A stretch of 64,000 bases of DNA, taken from assembly GCF_019443745.1 (NCBI RefSeq), contig NZ_CP050948.1, positions 2,732,001-2,796,000 on the forward strand. The letters are read 5' to 3'. The notes beneath the pieces are model-generated. The model made no database searches. It had not been told where the DNA came from and saw only the letters and a program-made list of their open reading frames with translations. The position numbers and the translations under genes are program-made. Of the stretch, positions 61,841 through 64,000 are shown piece after piece. The stretch comes from Iamia sp. SCSIO 61187 (lineage in GTDB: Bacteria; Actinomycetota; Acidimicrobiia; Acidimicrobiales; Iamiaceae). Every line of letters begins with the position of its first letter. The stretch's first letter is position 1.

Positions 61841-63144
61841 CGGTCGTCTTCCAGGGCGTCGTCCGACCACCGCGAGACAGTGGCGACGGCCGTCAACGCG
61901 AGCAGTGTCATGCTCGCCACGGTGGCCCACGCTGCTCCCATCTCGTCCCACCCTGGGACCAGGACGAGGTTGAGCACCAGGTTGACCACCAACGCTGAGC
62001 CCATGCAGGCAACCAGGGCCCGGCGGGCATGGATCGCCATCACTGGTGTAAGCCCGACCCCGATGGCGGCGGGCACCGCAGCTAGGGCGAGCACTGCCAG
62101 CACATCGCCATCTGCGGAGTAGGTCTCGCCGAACGCAACGCGCAGCAGGGGACCCGCCACGAGGGCTACAGCGCCGGCGCCGGCGCCGACGAACCCGGCC
62201 AGCGCAGCGACGTAGGCGAGCGCTCGACGACCCCGCTCGAGTCGCGTGGAGGCGGCGCTGGTCAGCGGCAACACCAACGCACCGCCCACTGCTGCTGGCA
62301 GCAAGAGGCCCTCGGCGACTCGTGCTGGAACTGCGTAGTGCGCGGTTACCTCGGTGCTACTGATCCACGCCAACAGCCACACATCGATCCTCGTGTGCAG
62401 CGACGATACGAGGAGGGCGAGGCCCATCGGGGCAAGCACTCGGATCGAGTAGATCTCTTTGGGGATGGCAACGTCGCGCGTGTGGACCACTCGTCGCGCC
62501 CACCGGGTGAGCACGAGTGCGGATGCCACGTCGGCGACGGCGAACACCGACGCTGCCGCTGCAAGTCCCGCCCCGTTTGCCAGCAGGAGGCTGCCAAGAC
62601 CGAGCACAAGGAGGCGGGAGCCGACCTCGTTGACGGCGTCGGGCACGACGTGACCAAGTCCACGGAGGGCGGCCGTGACCGTGCTGTGGATCGAGGTGCT
62701 GACGAGGCCGAACCCCATGGCGACCGGCACCACGAGTGTGTGCTCGCTCCCCATCCGGTAGAGCACGACCATCACGAGGCTCACGACGGTGCCGGCCACA
62801 ACTCGCACCCGCACGACGTCGCTTACGAGCGATCGGGCCTCGGCCGGTCGCCGGGCCACTCGGTCGGCGACCACCATTGGCAATCCGAGGTCGGCAAGCA
62901 CCGACAGCGCGCCGAACAACGTGAGTCCAAGGGTTAGCGAGCCCACCTCGCCGGCATCCAAGTGCCGGGTCACAACCGCCATCCAAACCATCGAGAGGGC
63001 GGCAGCGATGATCCTGCCGCTACTGAGAATGGCGGTCCGCCCGGCCGGTCTCGCCGTTGGGTCGATCCGGTTGGCCGTCAGATCCGAGTCGAAGGACGAC
63101 GCGACGGCGGCGCCGGCGGGGTCGAGCAATGCCGCGCCCCTCAC
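61837..63144 (-). CDS. Polysaccharide flippase (Wzx/MATE-like)
   Basis: 435-residue protein with about twelve hydrophobic helices, opening with RTAILSSGRIIAAALSMVWMAVVTRHLDAGEVGSL (split: helix 1 region), the start pattern of O-antigen/teichoic acid exporters, and ending in a small cytoplasmic tail. It should move a lipid-linked saccharide across the membrane. GTG at 63144 overlaps the GT2 stop as GTGA. Lower GC than the core genes. Confidence 0.85.
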   Translation of the reverse strand: MRGAALLDPAGAAVASSFDSDLTANRIDPTARPAGRTAILSSGRIIAAALSMVWMAVVTRHLDAGEVGSLTLGLTLFGALSVLADLGLPMVVADRVARRPAEARSLVSDVVRVRVVAGTVVSLVMVVLYRMGSEHTLVVPVAMGFGLVSTSIHSTVTAALRGLGHVVPDAVNEVGSRLLVLGLGSLLLANGAGLAAAASVFAVADVASALVLTRWARRVVHTRDVAIPKEIYSIRVLAPMGLALLVSSLHTRIDVWLLAWISSTEVTAHYAVPARVAEGLLLPAAVGGALVLPLTSAASTRLERGRRALAYVAALAGFVGAGAGAVALVAGPLLRVAFGETYSADGDVLAVLALAAVPAAIGVGLTPVMAIHARRALVACMGSALVVNLVLNLVLVPGWDEMGAAWATVASMTLLALTAVATVSRWSDDALEDDR

Positions 63145-64000
63145 GGCGCGTGCCGCACGACAGCGGCGCGACCCAGACCCACCAGGAAACCCGTGCCCCA
63201 AGTGAGGTGCATGATCGGCAGGGCGGCGATGAAGGCCGGAGCCGAACGTCCGAGCTGGCGTCCGTCACGCAGCACCGCCGCACCCACTGCGAGCGTGTAC
63301 GCGCCCGCCACCCACCGGCGGGCAGGCGACGCGAGCCCGATCACCAGCGCTGGGGCCGCCAGCTGGCGGGGTTGGACGGATGCCGGATGGCGCACGGCGG
63401 TGAGAGACCGTCCCCATCCGTACCGGAGGAACTGACGGCCCACGGCGGCCAGCGAGGACCGAGGTGTGTAGGTCGATCGGATCGTCGGGTCGAAGCGCAC
63501 ACCGCCGTGGGCTTGCATGCGGTGGGCAAGCTCAGCGTCCTCGTTTATGACGATGCCGTCCGCGTACCCACCGACGCTCCGCACCATCTCGGTGCGGTAG
63601 GCGCCGAGGTACACCGTGTCGACCCAGGCCGCCTCGCCTCCGGTGTGGAAGCGCGCCGGCCCGGCGCCGAAGGGCGACGCCATGGCGGCGGCGATGCCCT
63701 CCTGCACGGCGCCCGTGGCCACCGGGGTCATCGCCCCGCCGACCATCGCCGCTCCGGTCTCCTCCAGCACGGCCACGCACCGCTCGACGTAGTCGTGGGC
63801 GATCAGGCAGTGGCCGTCGACCCGGACGATGACATCACCCTTGGCTGCCTCGATGGCGATGTTGAGGGCGGCGGACTGGATCCGACGCGGGTTCTCGAGG
63901 ACCGTCGCCCCCGCATCGGCGGCGAGGGCGGGCGTCCCGTCGTCGGAGCCGCCATCGACCACGAGCACCTCGATCACCTCGGGGTACGTCTGGGCCGCCA
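63141..64000 (-). CDS. Glycosyltransferase family 2 (5' end beyond window)
   Basis: The frame is open to the right edge, so the N-terminus is missing. About 286 residues remain: VLVVDGGSDDGTPALAADAGATVL (GT-A nucleotide-binding loop), IVRVDGHCLIAHDYVE with the DxD-like metal site, GGAMTPVATGA, YLGAYRTEMVRSVGGY and INEDAELAHRMQAHGG with the catalytic base Asp, then two C-terminal hydrophobic helices. Most like ExoA-type membrane GT2 enzymes. Starts the operon GT2, flippase, GT4-like. GC is intermediate. Confidence 0.88.
   Translation of the reverse strand, partial: AAQTYPEVIEVLVVDGGSDDGTPALAADAGATVLENPRRIQSAALNIAIEAAKGDVIVRVDGHCLIAHDYVERCVAVLEETGAAMVGGAMTPVATGAVQEGIAAAMASPFGAGPARFHTGGEAAWVDTVYLGAYRTEMVRSVGGYADGIVINEDAELAHRMQAHGGVRFDPTIRSTYTPRSSLAAVGRQFLRYGWGRSLTAVRHPASVQPRQLAAPALVIGLASPARRWVAGAYTLAVGAAVLRDGRQLGRSAPAFIAALPIMHLTWGTGFLVGLGRAAVVRHAP

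Overview
The window is bacterial chromosome with very high GC (about 70% or more by eye), abundant GTG starts, tightly packed genes and many promoters whose -10 box sits 6-7 bases before the start codon. Together with the gene order (rpsO-pnp-M16 protease; dapA, RNase J, FtsK, PgsA; rapZ-yvcK next to gap-pgk-tpiA) this points to Actinomycetota. The divergent style of several proteins suggests class Acidimicrobiia (Iamia/Ilumatobacter-like), but that is an inference. About 50 protein genes are visible. I see no rRNA, tRNA or CRISPR, and no gene-free stretch longer than 300 bases.

Layout. 1-7.4 kb (mostly minus): a truncated peptide-type ABC solute-binding lipoprotein, then the glycolytic block gap-pgk-tpiA preceded by methyltransferase, DUF2085-like protein, rapZ and yvcK, most of them coupled by 4-base GTGA overlaps. 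whiA and secG, usual members of this neighbourhood, are missing. 7.4-16.5 kb: a secreted amidohydrolase-like lipoprotein, a PhyH dioxygenase, a REP-associated tyrosine transposase (RAYT) bracketed by near-identical 31-33 bp palindromes, a succinate-semialdehyde-type dehydrogenase, two tandem CitE/HpcH (malyl-CoA lyase-like) genes, pgsA and a flavin oxidoreductase. 16.5-30.3 kb: PhoD-like phosphatase, DUF4395, ftsK, a TerD-VWA protein, RNase J, dapA, a ferritin-like diiron protein with its TetR regulator, a second TetR, SURF1, DedA and dapB. 30.4-45.4 kb: acyltransferase-SGNH protein, an unknown membrane protein coupled to a divergent IleRS, an orphan ATP-grasp protein, an epoxide hydrolase/D-aminoacylase pair, an FAD oxidoreductase facing a TetR gene across twin operators, a CapA lipoprotein, and a methyltransferase/MerR divergent pair. 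45.4-58.4 kb: M16 protease, pnp, rpsO, alpha/beta hydrolase, ribF, thpR, cinA, an EEP-family phosphohydrolase, uvrC and a GT87-like membrane glycosyltransferase. 58.4-64 kb: nadA, then a lower-GC glycan-assembly group (two GT4-like glycosyltransferases, a flippase and a GT2 running off the window).

How they fit together. Most of the window is core metabolism and information processing: glycolysis, lysine/peptidoglycan precursor synthesis (dapA, dapB), RNA turnover (pnp, RNase J), cofactor synthesis (ribF, nadA), DNA repair (uvrC), chromosome segregation (ftsK) and membrane lipid synthesis (pgsA). The accessory signals are a RAYT with its palindromes; a solo palindrome sharing their core at 42.3 kb; a second, unrelated dispersed palindrome family (25.4 and 46.7 kb) with identical 13-base loops, one copy of which supplies the apparent start codon of the M16 protease; two genes sharing a promoter that matches the PafBC/RecA-NDp DNA-damage architecture; and an IleRS whose active-site signatures are strongly altered.
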